Part shown: in pieces, positions 1 to 6,074 of the stretch
How positions within the stretch are numbered: the stretch's first letter is position 1
Layout of the letters: every line of letters begins with the position of its first letter
Source: Christensenella sp. UBA941
Lineage (GTDB): Bacteria > Bacillota > Clostridia > Christensenellales > UBA941
Reading direction: 5' to 3'
Assembly (NCBI GenBank): GCA_002293365.1
Contig: DBDD01000029.1
Coordinates: forward strand, 1 to 11,444
Length of the DNA stretch: 11,444 nt
Translations under genes and position numbers: made by a program
Notes under the pieces: model-generated
Database searches by the model: none
Told to the model about the DNA's origin: nothing
The model's input: only the letters and a program-made list of their open reading frames with translations

Positions 1-71
1 TGCTTCGGCAGATATATTTTTAGGTAGCTGTGAATCAAGCTGAATAGCGAACCTTTTTCAAATTTTGTCAT
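1..71 (-). CDS. Third tyrosine recombinase of a trio (N-terminus only)
   Basis: An open frame begins with ATG at 71 and runs off the left edge. The 23 visible residues begin MTKFEKGSLFSLIHSYLKIY. A GGAGG ribosome binding site lies at 79-83, 7 bases before the ATG, and the ATG overlaps the TGA stop of the preceding recombinase (ATGA). The N-terminal peptide resembles the start of a SAM-like (core-binding) domain of a phage-type integrase. Its position, as a third gene coupled behind two recombinases, is what leads me to call it a recombinase. No catalytic residue is visible, so the assignment rests on start site, spacing and context. Confidence 0.7.
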   Translation of the reverse strand, partial: MTKFEKGSLFSLIHSYLKIYLPK

Positions 72-1012
72 GGCGTTGCCTCCGGGAACATGGCGTTAAA
101 CGATTCCCAATCTATCGCGGAGGTTTTGGCAAGGTTTTCGGGCAGTATATGAATGTAGTACGCGGTATCCTCCATTCTATCATGCCCCATGTAAGCCCGA
201 AGATAGGGCAGCATCGCCATCAGGTTTTCTCCGCTGTCAAGCCAGCGGTTCAAGCGCGCGGACGCAAAACGGTGCCGTAGGTCATAGACCCGGATATTTG
301 TATTTGCGTAGCCCGCTGACTTCCATGCTTTGTTGAAAGCTGCGTAGACCGCCGTGTTGGTCAGCGCGCCGCCAGCATAGGAGGGAAAGAAAAACGGATT
401 GCCGCCGCCGAATATGCCGCGCTTCAAATCATATTGCCGGCACATGGCGAGCATATCATCACTCATGACAACGATGCGCTCCTTACGGTGTTTCGTTTCT
501 GTAATTAGGATTTCTCCATTATCCAGATTAACGTTTTTCCATAAGAGTTCTCGGCTCTCATTGGGCCGCAGCCCGCAGGTGTAGGTCAGCCGGAATAAGA
601 CCGGCAGGATTTCCGTCAGATACGGCTCGCTTTTGTTCGGTTCCAATCGGTCGATCTTCGCGAACAGGGCGCTCAATTCGTCGTCCGTAAAGATGTATGG
701 CGGCTTCGGGTGTTTGCTCGGAGAAAACTTATCCGGCAAAATATACGCCTCCATTTTGACTGCGCAAAGATATTTTCCAAATTGCCGTATTGCCATTGCC
801 CGTCCCGTCAGATTGCATAACGAGGATTCCGTTTCAAGCCAGCCGTGAACGAGCTCCGCCGTCAATTCCGGCGTTTCGCAAGACATATCGCAGCAGTATT
901 GATCGAATCGCAGCAGGTGATGCAGATACGTTTTTCGTTTGTACCCGCGAGCCGTATGGTTTTCGAGCATGGCATCCAGAAGTGGCGCAAATACGCTTTG
1001 AAATTCGCTCAC
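68..1012 (-). CDS. Tyrosine recombinase/integrase, second of a trio
   Basis: This 314-residue protein is a site-specific tyrosine recombinase that would cut and rejoin DNA through a 3'-phosphotyrosine. An N-terminal core-binding domain (about 1-100) precedes the catalytic domain (about 108-300). Visible catalytic positions are R149 (CGLRPNE), K174 (ETKHRK), R246 in YDLRHRFA, H277 (MGH) and the nucleophile Y286 (DTAYYIH). The usual His of the HxxR box is Tyr (Y243). The GTG start at 1012 overlaps the stop of the upstream recombinase (GTGA) and has a GGAGGTGA ribosome binding site 6 bases upstream. The end overlaps the third recombinase. Together with its partners it probably mobilises one element, as in RIT or Tn554-like systems. 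The recombinase call is firm and the element type is inferred. Confidence 0.93.
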   Translation of the reverse strand: MSEFQSVFAPLLDAMLENHTARGYKRKTYLHHLLRFDQYCCDMSCETPELTAELVHGWLETESSLCNLTGRAMAIRQFGKYLCAVKMEAYILPDKFSPSKHPKPPYIFTDDELSALFAKIDRLEPNKSEPYLTEILPVLFRLTYTCGLRPNESRELLWKNVNLDNGEILITETKHRKERIVVMSDDMLAMCRQYDLKRGIFGGGNPFFFPSYAGGALTNTAVYAAFNKAWKSAGYANTNIRVYDLRHRFASARLNRWLDSGENLMAMLPYLRAYMGHDRMEDTAYYIHILPENLAKTSAIDWESFNAMFPEATP

Positions 1013-2241
1013 AGCATTTCACCTCCAAGCGGGAGGATGCCGTCGAATGGCAGAGCGCATCGCTTCAAATTATTGCTGTCAAGCGCAATATATTTCTTGG
1101 TCGAGTTTATTTGCGCATCACCTAGAACCTGCGCGACGGTCGTAATCTCAACGCCGCCTGTAACCATAGCCGTCGCCAGAGAGCGCCGAAGAGTATGAAA
1201 GGCATTACTGCTTGGTATACCTGCCGCAATACAGCAGTCGCGGTAGATATCCCCGATAGTTACAGCGTCTTTTATCGGGGTATGCGGTTTCAAATACCGC
1301 AGAAATACATGGCGCTCTTCTGTTTGAGGTCTGCTGTATAAGATATAATCACTCAAGGCTTCGCCGACCATTTGCGTCAGCGGCAATACGACGCTCTTTC
1401 TCGTTTTGGACTGCATCAGCCGGATTTCGCCATGCAGCCAATCAATATTATCCAGCTTTAGGTTGATTACGTCACATGCTCGCAGTCCGAGTTCAGCGCC
1501 AAGAACCATGACCGCGTATTTGCGTTTGCCGTTTTTCGTTCGGCGGTCGATAGCGTCAAGCAATTTTGCGACATCGCTCATGGGCAAGGCTGGATAAATT
1601 TTACTTTCGCGGTTTACCCGGAATGAAAGCAGCTCTGTATATGGCGATTCCGAAAGGCCGACGGTATACAGATAGCGATACAGCTTTTTCAGAAACAGCC
1701 TAATATTATACATAGAACTGGTTGCAACCTGTTTTGAGCAGTCGAGCAAGAAAGCCTGCAAATCCGACGCACCCGCGTGGCTCATATCCTCGTGGCCCTG
1801 TAGCACAAGCCAAGCGAAATACTTGTTCGCCACCCAACGCATATCATTTCGCGTGTTCGGATGAAAATCTTCGCTTGCGATATAATCGTCAACGATACGC
1901 TGAAACTCCGGCGTAAGCTTATACCGTGAGCCTCTTAATGGATACGCGAGTTCAACGCTCCCGGATTTTGTGTAAATAAGGAGCCTTCGAATATCACGAG
2001 TTCGCTCCCGATAGTTGCCAGCGCATATTTTTCCTTCGTAAAGGCGCTGGTCGGCATCCTTGAAGTACGCCGCAATAATATCCTCGTTGAATGTCTTGTA
2101 GCCCGCGTTTTCGTGCCATTGTACCAACATGCCCGCGCGTTTGAGCATACGCAACCGACCGGCATACCCAAACCCAGCTTCGCGTAACGAGCTTTCATAG
2201 CTCTCCAGCAACTCGTCAAATGAGATTGGCGCTTGTTTCAT
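1009..2241 (-). CDS. Tyrosine recombinase/integrase, first of a trio
   Basis: This 410-residue site-specific tyrosine recombinase has an unusually long N-terminal portion (about 1-215, possibly two DNA-binding modules) ahead of the catalytic domain (about 216-395). Visible catalytic residues are R254 (AELGLRACDV), K279 (QSKTRK), H349 and R352 (HTLRRS) and Y384 (STKKY). The position usually filled by His or Trp in the LGH motif is Asp (D375, LGD). The ATG at 2241 follows a GGAGG site at 2249-2253 with 7-base spacing. That site touches a 43-bp palindrome, so translation may be controlled by an RNA hairpin or by protein binding. It is the first gene of the three-recombinase operon and overlaps the next gene by 4 bases. 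Confidence 0.93.
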   Translation of the reverse strand: MKQAPISFDELLESYESSLREAGFGYAGRLRMLKRAGMLVQWHENAGYKTFNEDIIAAYFKDADQRLYEGKICAGNYRERTRDIRRLLIYTKSGSVELAYPLRGSRYKLTPEFQRIVDDYIASEDFHPNTRNDMRWVANKYFAWLVLQGHEDMSHAGASDLQAFLLDCSKQVATSSMYNIRLFLKKLYRYLYTVGLSESPYTELLSFRVNRESKIYPALPMSDVAKLLDAIDRRTKNGKRKYAVMVLGAELGLRACDVINLKLDNIDWLHGEIRLMQSKTRKSVVLPLTQMVGEALSDYILYSRPQTEERHVFLRYLKPHTPIKDAVTIGDIYRDCCIAAGIPSSNAFHTLRRSLATAMVTGGVEITTVAQVLGDAQINSTKKYIALDSNNLKRCALPFDGILPLGGEML

Positions 2242-2248
2242 AACATTT

Positions 2249-2294
2249 CCTCCGATAAATAGTAGTCAGGGAGTCCCTGCTACTGGTTTATCGG
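2249..2294 (-). promoter_or_regulatory. Interrupted palindrome overlapping the recombinase ribosome binding site
   Basis: Nested complementary arms are visible: CCGATAAA (2252-2259) with TTTATCGG (2287-2294), AGTAG (2261-2265) with CTACT (2280-2284), and CAGGG (2267-2271) with CCCTG (2275-2279). They surround an AGT loop, with small bulges at 2260, 2266 and 2285-2286. In the minus-strand transcript this would fold as an 18-bp hairpin whose 3' arm includes the first two G of the GGAGG ribosome binding site (2249-2253). It could be a translational control hairpin, an operator, or a recombinase-binding site at the element end. The structure is seen directly and the role is inferred. Confidence 0.6.
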
Positions 2295-2321
2295 CCAAAT
2301 TTCAAAATTTTAAGCCGGGAA

Positions 2322-2450
2322 TATAATCGGAACTTTCGAAAAAAGGCCGGACAGCCGCGCCGCACCGTCGCTGAACCGGCCTTTTTAATCGGAACTATCG
2401 ACCTGATTTCTTAGACACTGCGGGCTTTTGTCGTTCTTGTTCCGATTATA
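2322..2450. repeat. 12-bp inverted repeat with an extra direct copy (AATCGGAAC family)
   Basis: TATAATCGGAAC at 2322-2333 is matched perfectly, in inverted orientation, by GTTCCGATTATA at 2439-2450. A further direct copy, AATCGGAACTATCGA at 2387-2401, matches AATCGGAACTTTCGA at 2325-2339 in 14 of 15 positions. Tyrosine recombinases commonly bind short inverted repeats of this size, so these are candidate binding sites, although no binding is shown here. Confidence 0.6.
2339..2386. terminator. Bidirectional rho-independent terminator-like hairpin
   Basis: An 11-bp stem pairs AAAAAGGCCGG (2340-2350) with CCGGCCTTTTT (2376-2386). CAGC (2352-2355) and GCTG (2370-2373) extend it inward. A GC-rich stem followed by a T run occurs on both strands, as in bidirectional intrinsic terminators. 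It lies upstream of the first recombinase and would stop read-through from outside, or attenuate a promoter lying beyond it. Direct repeats (2325-2339 and 2387-2401) flank it. Confidence 0.6.
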
Positions 2451-2471
2451 ACTTTTGTACGATAACAAGAC

Positions 2472-2550
2472 TTGCTATCTATGCTATTTGCTATCTATGC
2501 TTGCTATGATTGCTATCTATGCTATTTGCTATCTATGCTTGCTATGATTG
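2472..2550. repeat. Perfect 38-bp tandem duplication built of TTGCTAT sub-repeats
   Basis: A 38-bp unit at 2473-2510 is repeated exactly at 2511-2548, and the period continues to 2550. Within each unit TTGCTAT-type steps recur (TTGCTATCTATGC, then TTGCTATGA), giving six such steps in all. Perfect identity points to recent duplication or slippage. It could act as iterated protein-binding sites or be a simple minisatellite, and no function is evident. Confidence 0.85.
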
Positions 2551-2584
2551 AACCAAACCTCTGACGCGGTGGAATTAGACAACA

Positions 2585-2647
2585 GCCTCCGATAAGGCAT
2601 TTGTGTTCTTCCGTAACATTGGCATCGCAAATACGAGCCTCCGATAA
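2585..2647. repeat. Direct repeat GCCTCCGATAA
   Basis: GCCTCCGATAA occurs at 2585-2595 and again at 2637-2647, a spacing of 52 bases. The CCTCCGATAA core also occurs at 2249-2258, where it forms the ribosome binding site and outer palindrome arm of the first recombinase. Three copies within 400 bases suggest a repeated recognition element belonging to the recombinase system. Confidence 0.5.
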
Positions 2648-2736
2648 TATAAAAGCGCGGGCAACCGCGACACGAAACATATGGGGGCTTACTTATGGTA
2701 ACAACTTAAAAACCTACTCAATCGCCTAGAACTGGA

Positions 2737-3079
2737 GTAAGCGTCAAATACCCCAGCGTCCTTGATGATCCTAAACCCCACAATATTCCGGCAGCAGCGG
2801 ACTCCACGGCAGCATACTTTCCAAATCGCTGGTAGTCGAGCCGGGCAGCACCTTCAGCAAAAACTCGATATACCGCTGTGGCGCAGACCGTTTTCCTTCG
2901 CGGTTTCATTAATAGAATACATAATAGAGCTGGCATACGCCCCGTCCGGCGTATTCGCGAATAGCCAATTCTTCCTAGCGATCACGAACGGCTTAACGCT
3001 CCGCTCCGCACGATTGTTGGAGAACTCCACGCGCCCGTCGAGAAAGACGTTATACAGAAAACTGCGCTGGGAAAGCTTA
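2737..3079 (-). mobile_element. IS66-family insertion sequence remnant (3' end)
   Basis: The sequence starting GTAAGCGTC at 2737 resembles the conserved GTAA start of IS66-family terminal repeats. It lies 34 bases beyond the transposase stop, where an IS66 end is expected. The body is only the last part of the transposase gene. The other end of the element is missing and replaced at about 3075-3080 by a piece of another transposase. The matching inverted repeat and target duplication cannot be seen, so the terminus is tentative while the IS66 identity is better supported. Confidence 0.6.
2771..3079 (-). pseudogene. IS66 transposase C-terminal fragment, frameshifted
   Basis: Read on the minus strand from about 3079, the frame encodes FLDGRVEFSNNRAERSVKPF followed by VIARKNWLFANTPDGAYASS. 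This is the strongly conserved DDE-domain end of IS66 transposases: the NNRAERS motif carries the catalytic Glu, followed by the K-W-LF block. The frame is lost at about 2878-2884. Moving by one base restores a typical C-terminal tail, QRYIEFLLKVLPGSTTSDLE then SMLPWSPLLPEYCG, ending at the TAG at 2771-2773. About 100 residues remain of the roughly 500 usual for the family, so it is non-functional. It faces the same way as the recombinases and joins a UPF0236 fragment upstream. Confidence 0.85.
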
Positions 3080-3380
3080 TGCTTTGTCCGCTAAGCTCGC
3101 TTATGCTTCGCGCCGCCGCCCGATACGTACTTTCGCAGCTCGCCTGTACGATCTTTTCCGCCAGCAAGCCGCTCATGAATCCGCTGCCCGTTTTCCCCAT
3201 CGCTTCGTCCAGCAGATAAACAAACCGCTTGCCGCTGTTAGTCCCGCGCACCTCGTACATGGCGCGCTGGTACTCCACTTCGCCCATCACCGTCTTGATT
3301 ACCGTTTTGCGCTGACCTTTGTGACGGTACCTTGTCCGATCCCGGCCCGACACCAATTCCGCGTACCAGCTTTCAAGGCT
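3080..3380 (-). pseudogene. UPF0236 / ISLre2-family transposase fragment
   Basis: A minus-strand frame of about 100 codons reads ESWYAELVSGRDRTRYRHKG, then QRKTVIKTVMGEVEYQRAMY, and later KIVQASCESTYRAAARSISE and LSGQSIS. This pattern (RY-x-KG-x-RKT, FGEV-like -YxRxxY, ASC-x-x-SYR-x-A) is typical of UPF0236 proteins, the transposases of ISLre2 elements, which are usually several times longer. An in-frame stop lies just upstream (3381-3383). After SGQSIS the sequence passes straight into IS66 coding sequence. It is therefore an internal piece with both ends lost, left by nested insertion or deletion. Confidence 0.8.
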
Positions 3381-3382
3381 TC

Positions 3383-3824
3383 ACATCCCATTTTGCAGCA
3401 CGCTCTGAATATTTCTATTTCGCAAAGAATCCGTCAAACGAGCTGCTGCCCGTCTCCGAACCAGGCTATTACGCCCTGATTATACCGTCGGGCAGCACAT
3501 TGGCGAGCGCCAAGGTGCTATCCGGCTTTGCCGGGGAGCTGGCTCGAGCCCGTCAGCGAATTCAGGCTGACGGTCGGCGAGAGGAGCCTTATCAAGCTTA
3601 ATGGCTGGTATCCGTACGAAATAACGCCCGGCATGACGGAAAGGGTTTACGTCAACGGCGGCGAGTATCCGTTTACGGTTGGCGAGAGCGCTTTCGAGCT
3701 GACGCTTCCGGCGCCGCCGAGCCAGGTTGCGGCGATTCGCATAGAAAACGACTTTTCGTTCCAGGCGCCGCCGCCGGATACCTGGATATTGAGCTTTATA
3801 TTAAACGGGCTGGACGGGGAATAG
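3383..3824 (+). pseudogene. C-terminal remnant of an unrecognised gene, frameshifted
   Basis: Two plus-strand frames join into one protein-like sequence. The first (about 3383-3541) encodes YFYFAKNPSNELLPVSEPGY then YALIIPSGSTLASAKVL. The second continues LEPVSEFRLTVGERSLIKLN then GWYPYEITPGMTERVYVNGG, ending at TAG 3822-3824. Removing one G at about 3541-3542 gives a continuous reading (GFAGELLEPVSEF), so a single-base insertion is the likely lesion. No start codon or ribosome binding site is seen, because the 5' part is replaced by the transposase scar. The remaining ~146 residues alternate hydrophobic and polar residues with many Pro and Gly, suggesting a beta-sandwich domain. I do not recognise the family. 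It converges on the acyl-CoA reductase gene, 32 bases away. Confidence 0.55.
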
Positions 3825-3856
3825 ACGGGACAGCAGCGCACAGCTCAAATTCGTTA

Positions 3857-5011
3857 TCACAATATCGTAATCTTTCGCGAAAGCATTCGGATTAAATCGT
3901 AGCCGTCCCACGTCAGCGCAAAATCCATCGATTTACCCATTGGCACGGCGCGATCAACGCCCTTGGGCCGGTGCTTCGAAAAGAACGCCGACAGATCCTC
4001 CTTGCTTACGCCATAGTAGGTGAGCGTTTGCATGCGCTCGCCGCATAGGGGCAGCATGTCTTCCAACGCGGAGAGATCGTATTCAAAATAAAACCCGCTG
4101 TTATATTTGTATTGCATGAGCCCCGCGTCCGCGTTTTCCACGCCTACGCGCGTCACATAGTTATCCCCGCGCTCTTGGAGCGAAACGGGAATATGCGCCG
4201 CCGCCCTGTAAAAAGCGGCCAGCTTCCCCACAGCCTGAACGGGCGCGAGCGAATATTTCTCCTTTGCGAGCGCGCGTACGCTCGCCCAAAAAACGGCTTT
4301 TGCCTCGCTTTTGCGCTCCCCCAGCCAAAAGATGACGCGCGGCGCGGTACAGGCGTTTTGGTCGGAGAAATAGGTGTCGTTATAAAAATCCCGCGCGATA
4401 CCTTGTTTATCAGCAGCGCTAAGGTACGCGTCAGCGTCGATAACAGCGGCGGAATACCTGTCCGCAAAGGTTATATCAAAAGCCCTCGGCTTTAGCGGAG
4501 ACTGGCGCAGCTCGGCGATCGTGCCGTCTCCGCCCCACACGACGCGCGCGTCGCAAACGGCGGAATAGCGATCGTGCAGCGCTTTATCCGGCGGATATTT
4601 CACGAAGAAAAGATAGGGCGCGAGCGCTCTATGCTTTCCCGCCAGTAGCTCGCTTACTGCGCCCAGAATGATCGAAGCCTGTTCAAAGTCCTTGCCCGGC
4701 AGCCGCACGATGTTTGCGTTGCCCGCCAGGAGCCCCGCCGCAAAGCTGAAGGCGAAGTTTACGGGCACATTGCTGGGTGTGGAATGAAAGACTACGCCCC
4801 TGCCGAGCCGGCAGTCTAAATCGTCGTACTTGGATTTTTCCTTCAGCAACGCCGCCCTGCGGCACCAGAAGCCGAAGGTCGCGACGTCGGAATATTCCCG
4901 TGTCATCGTGAGCGCTTTTGATAGATCGTTAAAAAACGCCAAAACCGCATCGTCAAAGGGCGCGAGCGGCGGCGCGCCGAGCACGGACTCCAAATCACCG
5001 TGTAACCGCAT
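3857..5011 (-). CDS. LuxC-type acyl-CoA reductase (fatty aldehyde-forming)
   Basis: This 384-residue protein matches the LuxC family (aldehyde-dehydrogenase fold), which reduces an acyl thioester to an aldehyde with NADPH through an acyl-cysteine intermediate. Visible marks are GRGVVFHSTPSNVPVNFAFS (about 70-89, nucleotide-binding side), the SDQNACTAP motif with candidate catalytic C221, and the C-terminal GVDRAVPMGKSMDF and WDGYDLI segments (about 351-374). It is slightly short for LuxC (about 480 in luminous bacteria) because the N-terminal region is reduced. The ATG at 5011 overlaps the luxE-like gene by 17 bases, suggesting translational coupling. In luminescence LuxC works with LuxE, and the same pairing occurs here without luciferase genes. 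It is the last gene of the operon. No clear terminator follows, only a convergent broken gene. The acyl chain length reduced is unknown. Confidence 0.88.
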   Translation of the reverse strand: MRLHGDLESVLGAPPLAPFDDAVLAFFNDLSKALTMTREYSDVATFGFWCRRAALLKEKSKYDDLDCRLGRGVVFHSTPSNVPVNFAFSFAAGLLAGNANIVRLPGKDFEQASIILGAVSELLAGKHRALAPYLFFVKYPPDKALHDRYSAVCDARVVWGGDGTIAELRQSPLKPRAFDITFADRYSAAVIDADAYLSAADKQGIARDFYNDTYFSDQNACTAPRVIFWLGERKSEAKAVFWASVRALAKEKYSLAPVQAVGKLAAFYRAAAHIPVSLQERGDNYVTRVGVENADAGLMQYKYNSGFYFEYDLSALEDMLPLCGERMQTLTYYGVSKEDLSAFFSKHRPKGVDRAVPMGKSMDFALTWDGYDLIRMLSRKITIL

Positions 5012-6074
5012 AGGTATCGCTGCACCCCCGAATCTCGGCCATTTGCAGCCTGCCGTTTATATGAAAATACTTGCCCTTGCGCCCGCAAGGACAGTCGTCT
5101 TCGCCGAGGATAACGCCCTCGTCCTCAGTAAGCAAGGAATGCCCCGGATACGATTCCGGCAACACCGAAACCACTTGCACGACGCCGGATTCACCGAACG
5201 CGCAGGGCGAAAAATCAATATGATTGCGCGTGATTACGTCCGAATACGCGCTGGCGTGCAAATGGCCGCGCTCACATTCCATATAGACGCAGCCGGTCTG
5301 CTCGACCATCCCGTAATAATCGTGAATATCCGCAAGTCCGCATGCGTCGCGCAGCCTGAGCTTAAACTCGTCCTTGGAGACGGCTTCGCCCGCGAGCCTC
5401 TTCCAGCCGCCGCCGTGGATTAAAACACCTGCGCTCAAGTCGGGCTTGCGCGCAAGCTTTTGCAGCTCCTTGTAAAAATGAAGCCACACCATAAAAGTAA
5501 AGCCGAAGAGGAAAATTCTCTTGCCCCTATGCTTTTCCAGGAACGCCTCGACAGCAGGAAGATCCAGATTCATATCGTCGTCAAGGGCGTACGCTTTATC
5601 CGCACCGAAGATAGAAAAGCCCAGTATGCCCGCCCCCCGCGCCGAAAACATGGCGCGATTTTTTAAGGTCGAGGGGCTGTCGATGATCAGCATCGGCATA
5701 CGCGCGGAACCCGTAAATTCAGAAACAATTTTCACAAGCGCTTTCTGCTGATTTGACGCCGTGACCCTGTCCAAATAGATCCTCGATACGGCCTGGCCGC
5801 TCGTGCCGGAGGATGTCATGATTTTAAATACGCCCTCGTCGGGAATGCTCTTTAAATCCAACGCCTTGAATAGGCTGACGGGCAGGAAGGGTATGTCGCA
5901 GTAACTTTCGCAGCTTTGGGAGTTGAAGCCCGCCCCGCACATCATCGCGGCATACTCCGGGCACGCCGCGATATGGCGCTGCGTCAAGGACATAAGCCGC
6001 TCCGTCAGCATACTCGACTTTGCCGCCTTATCGAGCGAAAAAGGCGGCGTTTGCAGAATTTCCTCAATGGTCAA
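4995..6074 (-). CDS. LuxE-type acyl-protein synthetase
   Basis: This 359-residue protein belongs to the LuxE/acyl-protein synthetase family of the adenylate-forming superfamily. LuxE activates a fatty acid as acyl-AMP, holds it on a Cys near the C-terminus and passes it to LuxC. Visible motifs are SSGTSGQ (88-94, phosphate loop), LIHGGGWKR (218-226), YYGMVEQTG (253-261) and CPCGRKGKYF (328-337). C351 in RGCSDT, nine residues from the end, sits where the acyl-accepting Cys of LuxE is known to lie. The length is close to that of luminous LuxE (about 370). The start is TTG at 6074, overlapping the upstream ligase by 11 bases. An internal ATG at residue 22 would cut into the conserved N-terminus. 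It could alternatively act as a PaaK-like ligase on another acid. Confidence 0.88.
   Translation of the reverse strand: MTIEEILQTPPFSLDKAAKSSMLTERLMSLTQRHIAACPEYAAMMCGAGFNSQSCESYCDIPFLPVSLFKALDLKSIPDEGVFKIMTSSGTSGQAVSRIYLDRVTASNQQKALVKIVSEFTGSARMPMLIIDSPSTLKNRAMFSARGAGILGFSIFGADKAYALDDDMNLDLPAVEAFLEKHRGKRIFLFGFTFMVWLHFYKELQKLARKPDLSAGVLIHGGGWKRLAGEAVSKDEFKLRLRDACGLADIHDYYGMVEQTGCVYMECERGHLHASAYSDVITRNHIDFSPCAFGESGVVQVVSVLPESYPGHSLLTEDEGVILGEDDCPCGRKGKYFHINGRLQMAEIRGCSDTYAVTR

Larger units (their letters stand above)
2242..2736. other. Structured non-coding end/control region of the recombinase element
   Basis: I see no credible gene in this stretch of about 495 bases. It holds the palindrome at 2252-2294, six ATCGGA/TCCGAT motifs (plus orientation at 2326 and 2388; minus at 2251, 2441, 2588 and 2640), a terminator-like hairpin (2339-2386), a 38-bp tandem duplication (2472-2550) and two copies of GCCTCCGATAA (2585, 2637). 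The concentration of repeats just upstream of a recombinase trio suggests a terminal or attachment region. The exact boundary with host DNA or with the IS66 remnant at 2737 cannot be fixed from one sequence. Confidence 0.5.

Noticed and set aside
65..1198. Several plus-strand open frames opposite the recombinase genes
   Set aside because: They lack ribosome binding sites and recognisable protein features, and lie fully antisense to two well-supported recombinases.
2445..2473. TATAAT on the minus strand (2445-2450) as the -10 box of a recombinase promoter
   Set aside because: The hexamer is perfect, but no good -35 box stands 16-18 bases upstream. It also lies inside the AATCGGAAC inverted repeat, and a terminator-like hairpin separates it from the gene.
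2472..2550. CRISPR array
   Set aside because: The repeats are directly adjacent, with no spacers and no cas genes.
2656..2669. Short CGCGG/CCGCG hairpin as a terminator
   Set aside because: The stem is only 5 bp and no T run follows on either strand.
2718..2936. Minus-strand 72-codon open frame near the IS66 end
   Set aside because: It is an alternate frame of the IS66 remnant. The true transposase tail is read in another frame after the frameshift.
4112..5423. Plus-strand open frames opposite the LuxC- and LuxE-like genes
   Set aside because: They are Arg/His/Pro-rich antisense translations of GC-rich coding DNA with no domain pattern.
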